Shown here: positions 37,646 through 46,274 of the stretch, one piece after another
How positions within the stretch are numbered: the stretch's first letter is position 1
How the letters are laid out: the number at the start of each line of letters is the position of its first letter
DNA from: Palleniella intestinalis
GTDB taxonomy: Bacteria > Bacteroidota > Bacteroidia > Bacteroidales > Bacteroidaceae
Assembly (NCBI RefSeq): GCF_013166595.1
Contig: NZ_JABKKG010000002.1
Location: 372,001 to 436,000 of the forward strand
Length of the DNA: 64,000 bases
Reading direction: 5' to 3'
The notes under the pieces: generated by a model
What the model was told of the DNA's origin: nothing
The model's database searches: none
The model's input: only the letters and a program-made list of their open reading frames with translations
Program-made: the position numbers and the translations under genes

Positions 37646-38383
37646 TTACTCAAGAACAGTGACTTTCATAACAATGTCATCAACAGGACGGTCGCCGGGC
37701 TGTGTGGCTGTCTGCTGAATCATCTCCACAACGTCAAGTCCTTCTGTCACTTCACCGAACACTGTGTACTGGCCATCGAGATGCGGAGTACCTCCGACAG
37801 TGGAATAAATCTGCTTCTGCTCCTCTGTAAGTCCACCGACACCCTGCTCCTTCGCAATCTTTTCAGTCTCAGCAATGAGCTTTTCCTGCAACTCCATCAG
37901 ACCGGTTTGGTCGCGGTTCTTGCGCATCTGCAGAATCTCTGCACGATGTCCGGCAACGAGTTTGTTGAAAATGCCCTGCTGTGCCTGCATCTCCAACTGC
38001 TTTGAAAGCTGTCCGAGCTGCCCTTCTTTGTAGACATCTCCCCAGACAATATAGAACTGGCTGCCTGAACTTCTGCGCTCCGGATTGACCTCATCGCCCT
38101 GACGAGCAGCAGCAAGTGCACCTCTCTTATGGTACATTCCCGGCTGTATTTCCGCCTCAATGGTGTAATCCGGGCCTCCCGTGCCATAGTGCGCGCCCGG
38201 TGTAGGGTTCTTTGAATCCGGGTCACCGCCCTGAATCATGAAGTTCTTTATCACACGATGAAAGATTGTTCCGTCATAATACCCTTCCTTGGCGAGCTTC
38301 AGGAAGTTGTCACGATGCAACGGTGTCTCGTCGTACAGGCGCACAATGATGTCGCCAAGCGTTGTTGAAATCTTTACGTTCAT
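37646..38383 (-). CDS. Cyclophilin-type peptidyl-prolyl isomerase
   Basis: 245 residues, no signal peptide. Cyclophilin motifs: YYDGTIFHRVIKNFMIQGGD near the N terminus, ERRSSGSQFYIVWGD in the middle, and LDGQYTVFGEVTEGLDVVEM near the C terminus. The catalytic Arg is in FHRV. An insertion of about 65 residues with predicted helices (QLEMQAQQGIFNKLVAGHRA) separates the core strands and makes it longer than the usual 165-200 residues. It speeds proline isomerisation during folding in the cytoplasm. It is directly followed by hemW. Confidence 0.92.
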   Translation of the reverse strand: MNVKISTTLGDIIVRLYDETPLHRDNFLKLAKEGYYDGTIFHRVIKNFMIQGGDPDSKNPTPGAHYGTGGPDYTIEAEIQPGMYHKRGALAAARQGDEVNPERRSSGSQFYIVWGDVYKEGQLGQLSKQLEMQAQQGIFNKLVAGHRAEILQMRKNRDQTGLMELQEKLIAETEKIAKEQGVGGLTEEQKQIYSTVGGTPHLDGQYTVFGEVTEGLDVVEMIQQTATQPGDRPVDDIVMKVTVLE

Positions 38384-38452
38384 ATTTGTTTTTATTGTGT
38401 TATTCTGTTATTCTTGTTCGTCTTAATCCTATAATCAATGCACAAGAAACTG

Positions 38453-39700
38453 CTACCCAAGGAATTGCGCAGCATGAATGGCAGTGATGTTCTCTCCAAG
38501 CTCTGCCACATTGACATCATTGCTAAGCACAAAACTGTGGAGCAAAGGCTTGTCAAGCAGTGGTTGCAGCGTGCGCAAATGGCGCGCATCGGTTCCCTGC
38601 ACATGCTCCGTCAGCTTTATTTCAAAGGCATAATAACCATCCTGTGTCTCCAAAAGCAGGTCTATTTCCTTACCGTCGGAAGTACGCAGATGATACAAGA
38701 ACACATCCGCCTCTATCTGTTTGATTTGCTTGTACATCTCCGCAATGACAAGACTCTCAAACTCATTGCCGTTCGGCATTGACTGTTTGCGCAACACAGC
38801 CTGCAGGATGCCATTATCAAGATAATGTATCTTCGGCGACTTTACCAGCCTTTTTGCCGTGTTTCTTTCCCAAGGCTGCAATGTGATGGTCTGGTAACTC
38901 AGTGTCAAGTATTGCAGATACCGTTTCACAGTTGTCGCACTCATACCTATGTGGTTGGCTATCGCCGAGACATTGCACAACGAACCTGTCTGCAACGCTA
39001 ACAGTTGCTGCAGCTTACTGTAAGGCTCAAGGTCCTGCATGGCTGCCAAATCCCTCACATCACGCTCAAGATAAGTCCTGATATAATCAGCCAGCCAACT
39101 GCGTTTCTCAGCGTCTGTCCTACGCTCATCACAGAGTGCAGGATAACCGCCATAAGCCTTATAATGCTCCCACGCCTCCATTTTCCTTGCATACATTGGG
39201 TCAATCAGGAACGAAGGGTACAATGCCGGCAGCTCCTTTGTCTTCAACAAGGTCTGGAACGGTGAGTCCGGCACAGTGTCATTCCAGTCTGTTGTCTCTA
39301 TCTCCGGCAATGTCAACGGAAAAATTTCCTTTATCGTACAACGTCCGGCAAGGCTTTCCTTCACCTTATTTAATAGCAGCAACTGACTCGAACCAAGCAA
39401 AACATACCGTGGCTCGTCCCATTGGTCATACACCGACTTTATGCTTTCCACCAGCCGAGGACGCTTCTGAACCTCGTCAAGCACAGCCTTCGGATACAAA
39501 CTCCTCCACTGTGACGCCGTCAGTCGAGCATATCCGTCTGCTGCAACGGGATCTTCTATTGAAAGATATGTATAGTCTTTTAATCCGTTGCGTACTATAG
39601 TAGTCTTTCCGGTCTGTCTCGCACCCGTCAAAACCACTATCCTGCCGTTCACACTTTCAGCAGTCCTCGCTATGTCACCGACTATGTATCTTGCTTTCAT
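38453..39700 (-). CDS. AAA-type ATPase with DUF4143 domain
   Basis: 415 residues. The Walker A motif GARQTGKTT is near residue 26 and Walker B-like AVLDEVQKRP near 72. The DUF4143 C-terminal part contains TYLERDVRDLAA, a winged-helix stretch (SAIANHIGMSATTVKRYLQY) and a nuclease-like end DGKEIDLLLETQDGYYAFEIK with the E-I-D...E-x-K pattern. This family is very common in Bacteroidetes; its role is unsettled, though a TA-like or defence function has been suspected. Three 32-bp-phased palindromes lie upstream and are probably its own operators. Confidence 0.88.
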   Translation of the reverse strand: MKARYIVGDIARTAESVNGRIVVLTGARQTGKTTIVRNGLKDYTYLSIEDPVAADGYARLTASQWRSLYPKAVLDEVQKRPRLVESIKSVYDQWDEPRYVLLGSSQLLLLNKVKESLAGRCTIKEIFPLTLPEIETTDWNDTVPDSPFQTLLKTKELPALYPSFLIDPMYARKMEAWEHYKAYGGYPALCDERRTDAEKRSWLADYIRTYLERDVRDLAAMQDLEPYSKLQQLLALQTGSLCNVSAIANHIGMSATTVKRYLQYLTLSYQTITLQPWERNTAKRLVKSPKIHYLDNGILQAVLRKQSMPNGNEFESLVIAEMYKQIKQIEADVFLYHLRTSDGKEIDLLLETQDGYYAFEIKLTEHVQGTDARHLRTLQPLLDKPLLHSFVLSNDVNVAELGENITAIHAAQFLG

Positions 39701-39767
39701 CGCTGTTGTTTTTATTTACCGGCAAAGATACATGTTTTTCCTTAAACTACCAAATCATTCAACCAAG

Positions 39768-39862
39768 AATGTCGGATATTGGCGTAAAATCCGACATAAA
39801 ATGTTTAAATTTACGCCAAAATCCGACATCGAATGTTGGATTTTACGCCAAAATCCAACATT
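39768..39862. repeat. Three-unit palindromic operator array, 32-bp period
   Basis: AATG at 39768, 39800 and 39832 marks three units exactly 32 bp apart. Each is bounded by ATGT(C/T)GGAT-type and ATCC(G/A)ACAT-type ends around TTTACGCC. The first unit is inverted relative to the others (GGCGTAAA). It sits 68-162 bp before the DUF4143 ATPase start. Confidence 0.85.
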
Positions 39863-39878
39863 TAAGTGCCTGATACTA

Positions 39879-41327
39879 CTATTCCCAACACTCTATTTCG
39901 TCGGCAATATCGGGCATCATCGACTTCTTGAAGACAGGCTCTTTGATGCCGGATTTCTTCTGCTCGCGGTAGTTTTGCAGCAGGCGGAAAGCGTATTTGC
40001 CCAACAAAGCGATGGCAACAAGATTGCACATCGTGAGGAGTGCCATACAGAAATCGCCTATCATCCAGACAAGGTCGAGGCTCACCAGCGCACCGAACAT
40101 GACCATCACACCGGCAGAGGTTATGCGATAGGCGGTCATGACGGCATTGCTTTTCGTGAGGAAACGGATGTTTGCCTCGCCATAATAGTAGTTGCCGATG
40201 ATGCTGGAGAAGGCAAAGAGGAAGATTGCGACAGCTATAAAGACCGGCCCTAAATCACCGATTTCGTGCCCCAACGCACTTTGTGTCAGGGCAATACCAT
40301 TCAGTGACGTGTCCCTGTACGCACCACTAAGCAGTATGATGAATGCCGTGCATGAACAAACAACTATGGTGTCCGTGAACACTCCGAGTGCCTGAATCAG
40401 ACCTTGTTTCACGGGATGCGACGTGCGTGCTGTGGCTGCGGCGTTCGGAGCAGAACCTTCGCCTGCCTCATTGGAGAACAATCCGCGCTTGATACCGTTC
40501 ATCATCACCGCCCCGATACCGCCACCGGTCACTTGCGTGATGCCGAAAGCGTCCTTAAGGATTATGGAAAACATCTCCGGAACGAGGCGGACATTGGTTA
40601 TAACGATATATACTGCCAGCAGGAAATAGCCTACCGCCATAAGCGGAACAATGACACTCGATACTTTCGCTATGCGTTGTATGCCACCAAAAACCACTAA
40701 CAATGAGAGGATTACGAGCACTATTCCTGTCACGGTCGTATCGAAACCGAACGCCACATTCATCGCTCCACAGATAGTGTTCGACTGTATGGAATTGTTT
40801 GATAGTCCGAACTGAAGGGTTATGAGCACGGCAAAAAGCTGCGCCATCCACGTTTTCTTCAATCCTCGCTGTATGTAGTACGCCGGACCACCGATGAAAG
40901 AGTCTTTGTTACGGAGCTTGTAAAGCTGTGCGAGGGTTGACTCCACGAACGATGTTGCTGCCCCGATAAGCGCAATAAGCCACATCCAAAACACCGCTCC
41001 CGGTCCTCCTATGGCAATGGCTGTTGCCACACCTGCAAGGTTTCCGGTGCCGACACGCGAGGCAAGCGACACGGCAAACGCCTGAAACGATGAGATATGC
41101 CGCTCCTTCCCTTTGCCGGAAGCATCGCCCTTCATGGTGTCCTGCCCCGTCTCCACCGCCGAGTCCGTAAGCAGGCGTATCATCTCAGGAATCATGCGGA
41201 ACTGCATGAAGCGTGTCTTCACTGTGAACCACACGCCGCAGGCTATCAGTGCGATAACGAGAACGTATGTCCACATTATATCGTTGACATCGGTGAGCAG
41301 AGTGTTTAGTATGTTTTCCATATCCAA
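39879..41327 (-). CDS. Alanine/glycine:cation symporter (AGCS family)
   Basis: 482 residues with about 11 membrane segments. The AGCS signatures are present: RVGTGNLAGVATAIAIGGPG (substrate and sodium site), FSNEAGEGSAPNAAATARTS (the family motif) and GAVFWMWLIALIGAATSFVE. It imports alanine or glycine with sodium or protons at the inner membrane. It is a single gene. Its upstream spacer (41328-41770), shared with a divergent gene, holds a GGTAAC array and a duplicated promoter. Confidence 0.93.
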   Translation of the reverse strand: MDMENILNTLLTDVNDIMWTYVLVIALIACGVWFTVKTRFMQFRMIPEMIRLLTDSAVETGQDTMKGDASGKGKERHISSFQAFAVSLASRVGTGNLAGVATAIAIGGPGAVFWMWLIALIGAATSFVESTLAQLYKLRNKDSFIGGPAYYIQRGLKKTWMAQLFAVLITLQFGLSNNSIQSNTICGAMNVAFGFDTTVTGIVLVILSLLVVFGGIQRIAKVSSVIVPLMAVGYFLLAVYIVITNVRLVPEMFSIILKDAFGITQVTGGGIGAVMMNGIKRGLFSNEAGEGSAPNAAATARTSHPVKQGLIQALGVFTDTIVVCSCTAFIILLSGAYRDTSLNGIALTQSALGHEIGDLGPVFIAVAIFLFAFSSIIGNYYYGEANIRFLTKSNAVMTAYRITSAGVMVMFGALVSLDLVWMIGDFCMALLTMCNLVAIALLGKYAFRLLQNYREQKKSGIKEPVFKKSMMPDIADEIECWE

Positions 41328-41524
41328 TCGGGCTTACAAAATGACATTATAGCTGCAAAATTAATGAAAAATATTATCACATCCAAACAATATCGGGAAT
41401 TTAGTTGTAATGCTGAAACATTACGTTCCGTTTTCCCTGCATAGCTACCTGCAAAACGAAAAGCACAAATACGTTTTTACCGCCATAACTATCTCAAATC
41501 CACCATATTATCCTCAACAAAACC

Positions 41525-41603
41525 AAAGGTATCACTTTGGTCGGCAAAGTGTTACCTTTGACCAAGCCAAGCATTACCTTTGGCAGTGCAAAGTGTCACC
41601 TTT
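41525..41603. repeat. GGTAAC phased array, copy 4 (reversed)
   Basis: GGTATC at 41528, then inverted GTTACC at 41551, ATTACC at 41573 and GTCACC at 41595 at exact 22-bp steps. This is the mirror image of copy 1: three units one way and one opposing unit shifted by 1 bp. It lies in a divergent intergenic region. Confidence 0.82.
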
Positions 41604-41620
41604 CATTATGTCAGTAAATG

Positions 41621-41678
41621 CTCTCGCTCGGAAAACTCAAATAAAATTTGGTTTTCTCTCGACTTATTCGTAACTTTG
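41621..41678 (+). promoter_or_regulatory. Duplicated promoter repeat, copy 1
   Basis: A 58-bp unit with a hairpin (AAAAC..AAATAAAATTTGGTTTT type), TTTG at 41647-41650, 20 bp, and TAACTTTG at 41671-41678: a perfect -33/-7 promoter. The unit recurs 87 bp downstream with two differences. Confidence 0.8.
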
Positions 41679-41707
41679 GCTATGTCAGATTGGCTACGCC
41701 GAAGGTA

Positions 41708-41765
41708 CTCACGCTCGGAAAACCCAAATAAAATTTGGTTTTCTCTCGACTTATTCGTAACTTTG
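41708..41765 (+). promoter_or_regulatory. Duplicated promoter repeat, copy 2
   Basis: Same 58-bp unit: TTTG at 41734-41737, 20 bp, TAACTTTG at 41758-41765. The -7 box ends only 5 bases before the ATG at 41771, so a transcript from this copy would be nearly leaderless. Confidence 0.8.
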
Positions 41766-41770
41766 TACAC

Positions 41771-42559
41771 ATGGAAAAATTAGTAATAGTAGGATGCGGA
41801 AAGTTGGCAAATATTGTTGCCGACGCGATTATCAACGGTTTGCTGCCGGAGTATGACTTGGTGGGAGTATGTTCACGGACGCTTTCCAAGGCGGAAAGCA
41901 TTGCGGAGAAAATGAGAAAGCATGGGAAAGACTGTGCGGTGTGCGAATCCTTGGACAGTCTTTTGGCACTGAAACCTGCCTATCTTGTGGAGGCAGCCTC
42001 CCCTGCCGCAATGCGTGAGCTGGCTCTTCCGGCATTGGAAAATGGGACATCTATCGTAACTCTGTCCATCGGTGCGCTGGCAGACAAGGAGTTCTGCGAG
42101 CAGATTAAGAGCGCCGCAAAAGCCAATGGCACAAGGGTTTACATTGCTTCGGGTGCTACCGGAGGATTTGATGTCTTACGCACAGCATCACTTATGGGCA
42201 ACGCTTCCGCCCGTTTTTTCAACGAGAAAGGGCCGGATGCGCTAAGAGGGACTGCCGTTTATGACGAGACTTTGCAGACAGAGCAACGGACTGTGTTCGC
42301 AGGAACGGCTGCCGAAGCCATCAAAATGTTCCCGACGAAGGTTAATGTCACTGTCGCAGCCTCCTTAGCGTCGGTAGGTGCGGACAAAATGCAAGTGACG
42401 ATGCAGTCCACTCCGGGCTTCAAGGGCGACACGCAACGTGTAGAAATAAAGAACAATCAGGTGCATGCCGTGATAGATGTTTACAGTGCCACATCCGAGA
42501 TTGCCGGCTGGTCGGTGGTAAACACCTTGCAAAACATCATGTCCCCGATTGTATTCTGA
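41771..42559 (+). CDS. Aspartate dehydrogenase-like oxidoreductase
   Basis: 262 residues from the ATG at 41771. The upstream extension to 41735 is promoter repeat. A Rossmann N terminus LVIVGCGKLANIVADAI binds NAD(P). The pattern LVEAASPAAMRELALPALEN and IYIASGATGGFDVLRTA-like segments fit L-aspartate dehydrogenase/DUF108, including the catalytic His region near the C-terminal half. The reaction would be aspartate to iminoaspartate and ammonia, which can feed NAD synthesis. NadE is encoded 18 kb away. Family assignment is good; the substrate is inferred. Confidence 0.8.
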   Translation: MEKLVIVGCGKLANIVADAIINGLLPEYDLVGVCSRTLSKAESIAEKMRKHGKDCAVCESLDSLLALKPAYLVEAASPAAMRELALPALENGTSIVTLSIGALADKEFCEQIKSAAKANGTRVYIASGATGGFDVLRTASLMGNASARFFNEKGPDALRGTAVYDETLQTEQRTVFAGTAAEAIKMFPTKVNVTVAASLASVGADKMQVTMQSTPGFKGDTQRVEIKNNQVHAVIDVYSATSEIAGWSVVNTLQNIMSPIVF

Positions 42560-42577
42560 TGACAAGTTTATGAAACA

Positions 42578-42613
42578 ATTTCCGCCAAGGCTCGCGAAAA
42601 CCTTGGCGGAAAT
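42578..42613. terminator. Bidirectional terminator
   Basis: Perfect 13-bp stem ATTTCCGCCAAGG (42578-42590) / CCTTGGCGGAAAT (42601-42613) with a 10-base loop, between the convergent dehydrogenase gene and the Hsp70 operon. Confidence 0.85.
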
Positions 42614-42658
42614 CGTTATGTTGCACTCGATTTGGTGAAAGCAGCAAATTTTCATAAT

Positions 42659-43150
42659 TTATCCAACAGAATTATTCTGGTCATCATATTCTGCAAAGTT
42701 TATATTACTGAATACGACATTTCCCCACTCAGGGTCTTCCACTACATTAATGTCAGGAAACAAAAATTCTTCGATATCAGGATTCACAGCAAGAATTTGT
42801 TCATCAGTCAATGACAACCGGCTGCGAATTTTCTTGAAGAATTTGACTTCTGAATATTCTATTTTATTATCAGCATATATTGTCCGGATAGCAAAGTCAA
42901 CAATGTTCAGTTGCTCTTCAGCAGAAAGTTCCTGCATACTCAGTTCTTTCAGGTACTGTTTCAGAAATAGGACTCCTGTTGAATTGATCGAAACAACATA
43001 TTCATTTATCGTTGCTTCAATGTCCATACCTCTAAATATTTCTTGCTCAGAAGTTATGCTATTAACCAATGCAACTTCCTCTTTTGCTATATCACCATCA
43101 CAAGCCATGCAGCAAAAAATGGTTTTCAAGTACAATTCATTAGTTTTCAT
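42659..43150 (-). CDS. TerB-like protein, last gene of the Hsp70 operon
   Basis: 163 residues, helical, cytoplasmic. The TerB pattern is visible: KTIFCCMACDGDIAKEEVAL near the N terminus and FAIRTIYADNKIEYSEVKFF in the middle, two acidic D-G/N-x-I-x-x-x-E loops that bind divalent metal in the family. TerB domains occur in tellurite-resistance and phage-conflict systems. A C-terminal tail ends acidic and Asn-rich. It is 14 bp after the kinase/AAA gene and closes the seven-gene operon. Confidence 0.78.
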   Translation of the reverse strand: MKTNELYLKTIFCCMACDGDIAKEEVALVNSITSEQEIFRGMDIEATINEYVVSINSTGVLFLKQYLKELSMQELSAEEQLNIVDFAIRTIYADNKIEYSEVKFFKKIRSRLSLTDEQILAVNPDIEEFLFPDINVVEDPEWGNVVFSNINFAEYDDQNNSVG

Positions 43151-43164
43151 ATCGTTTTGTATTT

Positions 43165-44949
43165 TTATCTGAATCCGATTTTAGGTCTTTTCCCTGATTT
43201 GTTTACTTCTTCTCCATTCATTTGCGCCTTGATTGCTTCATAGCGTTGAAGTTCTTTTATGGCCAATGATGGTCGAACTGTATTAATAGTGTCCTTCAAA
43301 ATGCCCATAGTTATCTTTGAACGTTTTTTGAGAGCTATACGTGCAGCGTTGTTCACAATCAGTTGTATATCCGCTGAGACATAGTTCTTTGTAAGCGCTG
43401 ACAACTCATCATAATCCAGTCCGAAATCATAAGGTCTGTTCTTAAGATAAAGCTCGAAAAGGGCTTTCCGTGCGGCATCATCCGGAACTCCTATATAATA
43501 TTTCTTTTCCAAACGACCGGCACGCAATATGGCAGGGTCTATCATGTGGGGAGAATTTGTTGCTCCGATGATAAAGACACCTTTCTCCCCTGTTCTGTCC
43601 ATCTGTGCCAACATTTCGTTGACAGCACTTCTTGACATTTCATGCACATTTTCCTCTCGATTGGGAACTAGTTCGTTAATCTCATCAATAAAAATAATGG
43701 TAGGCGCATTTTCTTCCGCCTCCCTGAACATCTTGGCTATATTCTCTTGCGAAGCATTAACATAACGGCTTTTAAGTGTAGCAGGTGTAATAAACATAAA
43801 ATTAAACCCAACTTCTTCTGCAAAATGCTTGGCAAAAAATGTCTTGCCGCACCCTGGAGGACCATATAACAGCATTCCGTTAGGGATAGTAACACCATAT
43901 CGCTCATATTCTTCCGGATGATGCAAAGGTTCGATTATTTCTTCTTGAAGCTGCAATTTTAACTCATCCATTCCGGCGATAGCAGAAAAACCAGGACCTG
44001 CTGCTTTATGAGAAAGCGAAGTGTTCCCTGTCTTATCAGCCTTATTATCTTCGTTGGCTTTAATCTTCCGACATGTATCCTGCCTTTCAACCTTTATTTC
44101 GCCTTTAATGGCTTGGATAAATTCATTTGCAGACTGGAACCTGTCCTCCACATCATAACTCAATGCTCTTATTATGCAATTTACAAATTGCTCATCAAGT
44201 TCGAAAATATCCTTTTGTGGAAGTCGCAAAGGTTTATTGCGTTCTTCAAGAATACGCTCCACCTTATCTCCTTTGAATCGAGACAAATCGACAAACCATG
44301 GCAACTCACCATAAAGCAGTTGGTACATAATCACACCAACAGAAAATATGTCCGATTGGATTTGGCTCACACCGGAGAATCTTTCCGGTGCAAGATAGAA
44401 TGGACTTAACTCATTCAAATCAGGCTTTACTGGTGGCTGATTGAGAAAACATGCATGTCCAAAATCAATGAGCTTCAAATCCGCCAATCCGCCAACCATA
44501 TTGAGCATTATATTCTGAATAGTTACTTCTCCATGTATAATTGGAATAATAAGGTTATGAAGATAGTCCAAGGCTGACAAAACGGCAACTGCTATTGTTT
44601 TTATATCATATACACTAAACTGGTTATCACGCACTAGCCTTTGAGAGAGTGTTTCCCCACTTACAAACTCAGTTACAATGTAAGTTCGCTGACCGCCATT
44701 CACCATGATGCTGCCGGAATCAACAAAAGAGCATAAGTTGTGATGGTTGAGTTTCTTGGATATTTCCACCTCTACAAGATTTCCGCTATCATCAATTTGG
44801 TAGCGATTAAGCTTGGCATAATTGATAAGCTTCAGAAAGCGTGTTTTTCCACACTCGTCTTTCACACGATAGGTTTCCGCATAAAGGCTTTCCTTATGCG
44901 GAAACACTACTGTATATTTTGATATTTCATCATTCTTGTTATACAGCAT
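43165..44949 (-). CDS. Fused protein kinase - AAA+ ATPase
   Basis: 594 residues, two enzymes in one chain. Residues about 10-285 form a Ser/Thr kinase-like domain with Lys40 (RFLKLIN), DFG at 162-164 (LIDFGHA) and APE at 187-189 (YLAPERF). The HRD motif reads HGE (139-141) and the glycine loop is poor, so activity may be weak or absent. After a charged linker, residues about 320-560 are a Cdc48/FtsH-like AAA+ module: GPPGCGKT (363-370), IIFIDE (418-423), GATN and RAGRLEKK. It probably remodels proteins under kinase-like control, together with the Hsp70 in the same operon. Confidence 0.88.
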   Translation of the reverse strand: MLYNKNDEISKYTVVFPHKESLYAETYRVKDECGKTRFLKLINYAKLNRYQIDDSGNLVEVEISKKLNHHNLCSFVDSGSIMVNGGQRTYIVTEFVSGETLSQRLVRDNQFSVYDIKTIAVAVLSALDYLHNLIIPIIHGEVTIQNIMLNMVGGLADLKLIDFGHACFLNQPPVKPDLNELSPFYLAPERFSGVSQIQSDIFSVGVIMYQLLYGELPWFVDLSRFKGDKVERILEERNKPLRLPQKDIFELDEQFVNCIIRALSYDVEDRFQSANEFIQAIKGEIKVERQDTCRKIKANEDNKADKTGNTSLSHKAAGPGFSAIAGMDELKLQLQEEIIEPLHHPEEYERYGVTIPNGMLLYGPPGCGKTFFAKHFAEEVGFNFMFITPATLKSRYVNASQENIAKMFREAEENAPTIIFIDEINELVPNREENVHEMSRSAVNEMLAQMDRTGEKGVFIIGATNSPHMIDPAILRAGRLEKKYYIGVPDDAARKALFELYLKNRPYDFGLDYDELSALTKNYVSADIQLIVNNAARIALKKRSKITMGILKDTINTVRPSLAIKELQRYEAIKAQMNGEEVNKSGKRPKIGFR

Positions 44950-44956
44950 AATTCAG

Positions 44957-45448
44957 TTATATTAATGTTAAGCCGGCACAAAAAATCACGAAAAAGACAA
45001 TTAAAGTGAGACATCCTTTATTACTTGGCTGCTTGCCATTCGTCAAAGCAGAGATGTCATATTTCTCTATTTTGCCTCCTTTCAGTTCCCCTCTATAATA
45101 TTTCTGAATAGTTTCCTTGAAAGTCTCCCAATTTGCAATCCGAGGTGCTGTTGCATAATAACTTCCTGCTCCAAACATTTTTGCATATCCTGCTGTGTCT
45201 GCATCTATTCCATTATCATGAAAAGGCTCCCACCAAACTGCAAAGCCCTCCTTCACATCAACATACATAAACGGATAAGAAGCCTTAAATGAAAAGCCAC
45301 AACTATTGCATGTACAAACGTTGATCTCATCATTCATCACAAGATTGCGATTGGTTTCATGTTCTCCCCATATTGTCCTGAAGAGTTTAACCGGATATTC
45401 TTTCCCGCATTTCGGGCATTTTATTGTTGCGTCTATTAGTTTACTCAT
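44957..45448 (-). CDS. CpXC-type zinc-ribbon membrane protein
   Basis: 163 residues. An N-terminal zinc ribbon uses CPKCGKEYPVKLFRTIWGEH and INVCTCNSCGFSF, the CpXC-domain pattern with two C-x-x-C pairs. The middle part is globular and the C terminus has one hydrophobic helix (CLTLIVFFVIFCAGLTLI), so it is likely tail-anchored in the inner membrane with the ribbon inside. It sits 7 bp before the kinase/AAA gene and 58 bp after the DUF2971 gene. Confidence 0.72.
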   Translation of the reverse strand: MSKLIDATIKCPKCGKEYPVKLFRTIWGEHETNRNLVMNDEINVCTCNSCGFSFKASYPFMYVDVKEGFAVWWEPFHDNGIDADTAGYAKMFGAGSYYATAPRIANWETFKETIQKYYRGELKGGKIEKYDISALTNGKQPSNKGCLTLIVFFVIFCAGLTLI

Positions 45449-45506
45449 AGATATATTAAGTTTTATTTATCTTGATTCATGTCTGCTTGATTTTCCATAT
45501 TGATAT

Positions 45507-46271
45507 TTATTGATACGGTACACACGATGGAATAATATCTAAGTCTTGAATCCCCAACTGCTTAAAGATTCTTATGATTGAGAATGACGTTTTATCAACA
45601 TCAACTTTAGGACCTAAAGTTATCGACTTTATCGCAGAAAGAGGCACACGAAATTCTTTATAAGGAATCAATGTATTTGCAGCAGCCCTATAACTTTCAT
45701 CAAATCCACTATTTATGACTATGCGCCATTCCTCTTCTTCACAAAATGCTTTGTGTTTATATTTCATCATACCAAGCAATATACGTGACACGACAGTAAC
45801 ATCATGAATCTCCGCATTATTACGCATAGCCTTAATCAAGGTTTGAATATCTTCACTCTGTTTTAGTTTACTGGCAATATCTTCACTTGTTGTATATTCA
45901 CATTGTACAAAAGAATATTCATCTAGGCTCTTTATCTGCCATTTATTAATGTTTGCAAAGGATCCTTGTTCAAAACCAATTGCCACTCCTACAGCATTAT
46001 TTGCATATCCACGCCACATATTTAAGTCGTCTTCCTTGCTCGACAATGAGAATACATACGGATATCCATTCAGCAATTCACATGTTTTGATTACATTTTC
46101 AGGAATATCACAGATTTTTAAAGCTTCGGTGAGCAATTTTGCTTCTTTTGAATCATTCAAATAGTAAGCATGGGTAGCCCTGAGAACTATATAATTCTCA
46201 GGGTTACCTTGTACATTTGCGTTTTGCAGGATTGCAAGTAGTGTTTCTAATGTCGTATAATGATATAGCAT
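45507..46271 (-). CDS. DUF2971 protein in the Hsp70 operon
   Basis: 254 residues, cytoplasmic. DUF2971 features: the N-terminal LYHYTTLETLLAILQ, then RATHAYYLNDSKE, VFSLSSKEDDLNMWRGYAN and the C-terminal CEEEEWRIVIN. The family has a fold thought to be related to ADP-ribosyltransferases, and members are enriched in phage-defence and accessory regions; that relation is from memory. It begins 3 bp after the Hsp70 stop, so it is part of the operon and could be its effector. Confidence 0.82.
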   Translation of the reverse strand: MLYHYTTLETLLAILQNANVQGNPENYIVLRATHAYYLNDSKEAKLLTEALKICDIPENVIKTCELLNGYPYVFSLSSKEDDLNMWRGYANNAVGVAIGFEQGSFANINKWQIKSLDEYSFVQCEYTTSEDIASKLKQSEDIQTLIKAMRNNAEIHDVTVVSRILLGMMKYKHKAFCEEEEWRIVINSGFDESYRAAANTLIPYKEFRVPLSAIKSITLGPKVDVDKTSFSIIRIFKQLGIQDLDIIPSCVPYQ

Positions 46272-46274
46272 ACC

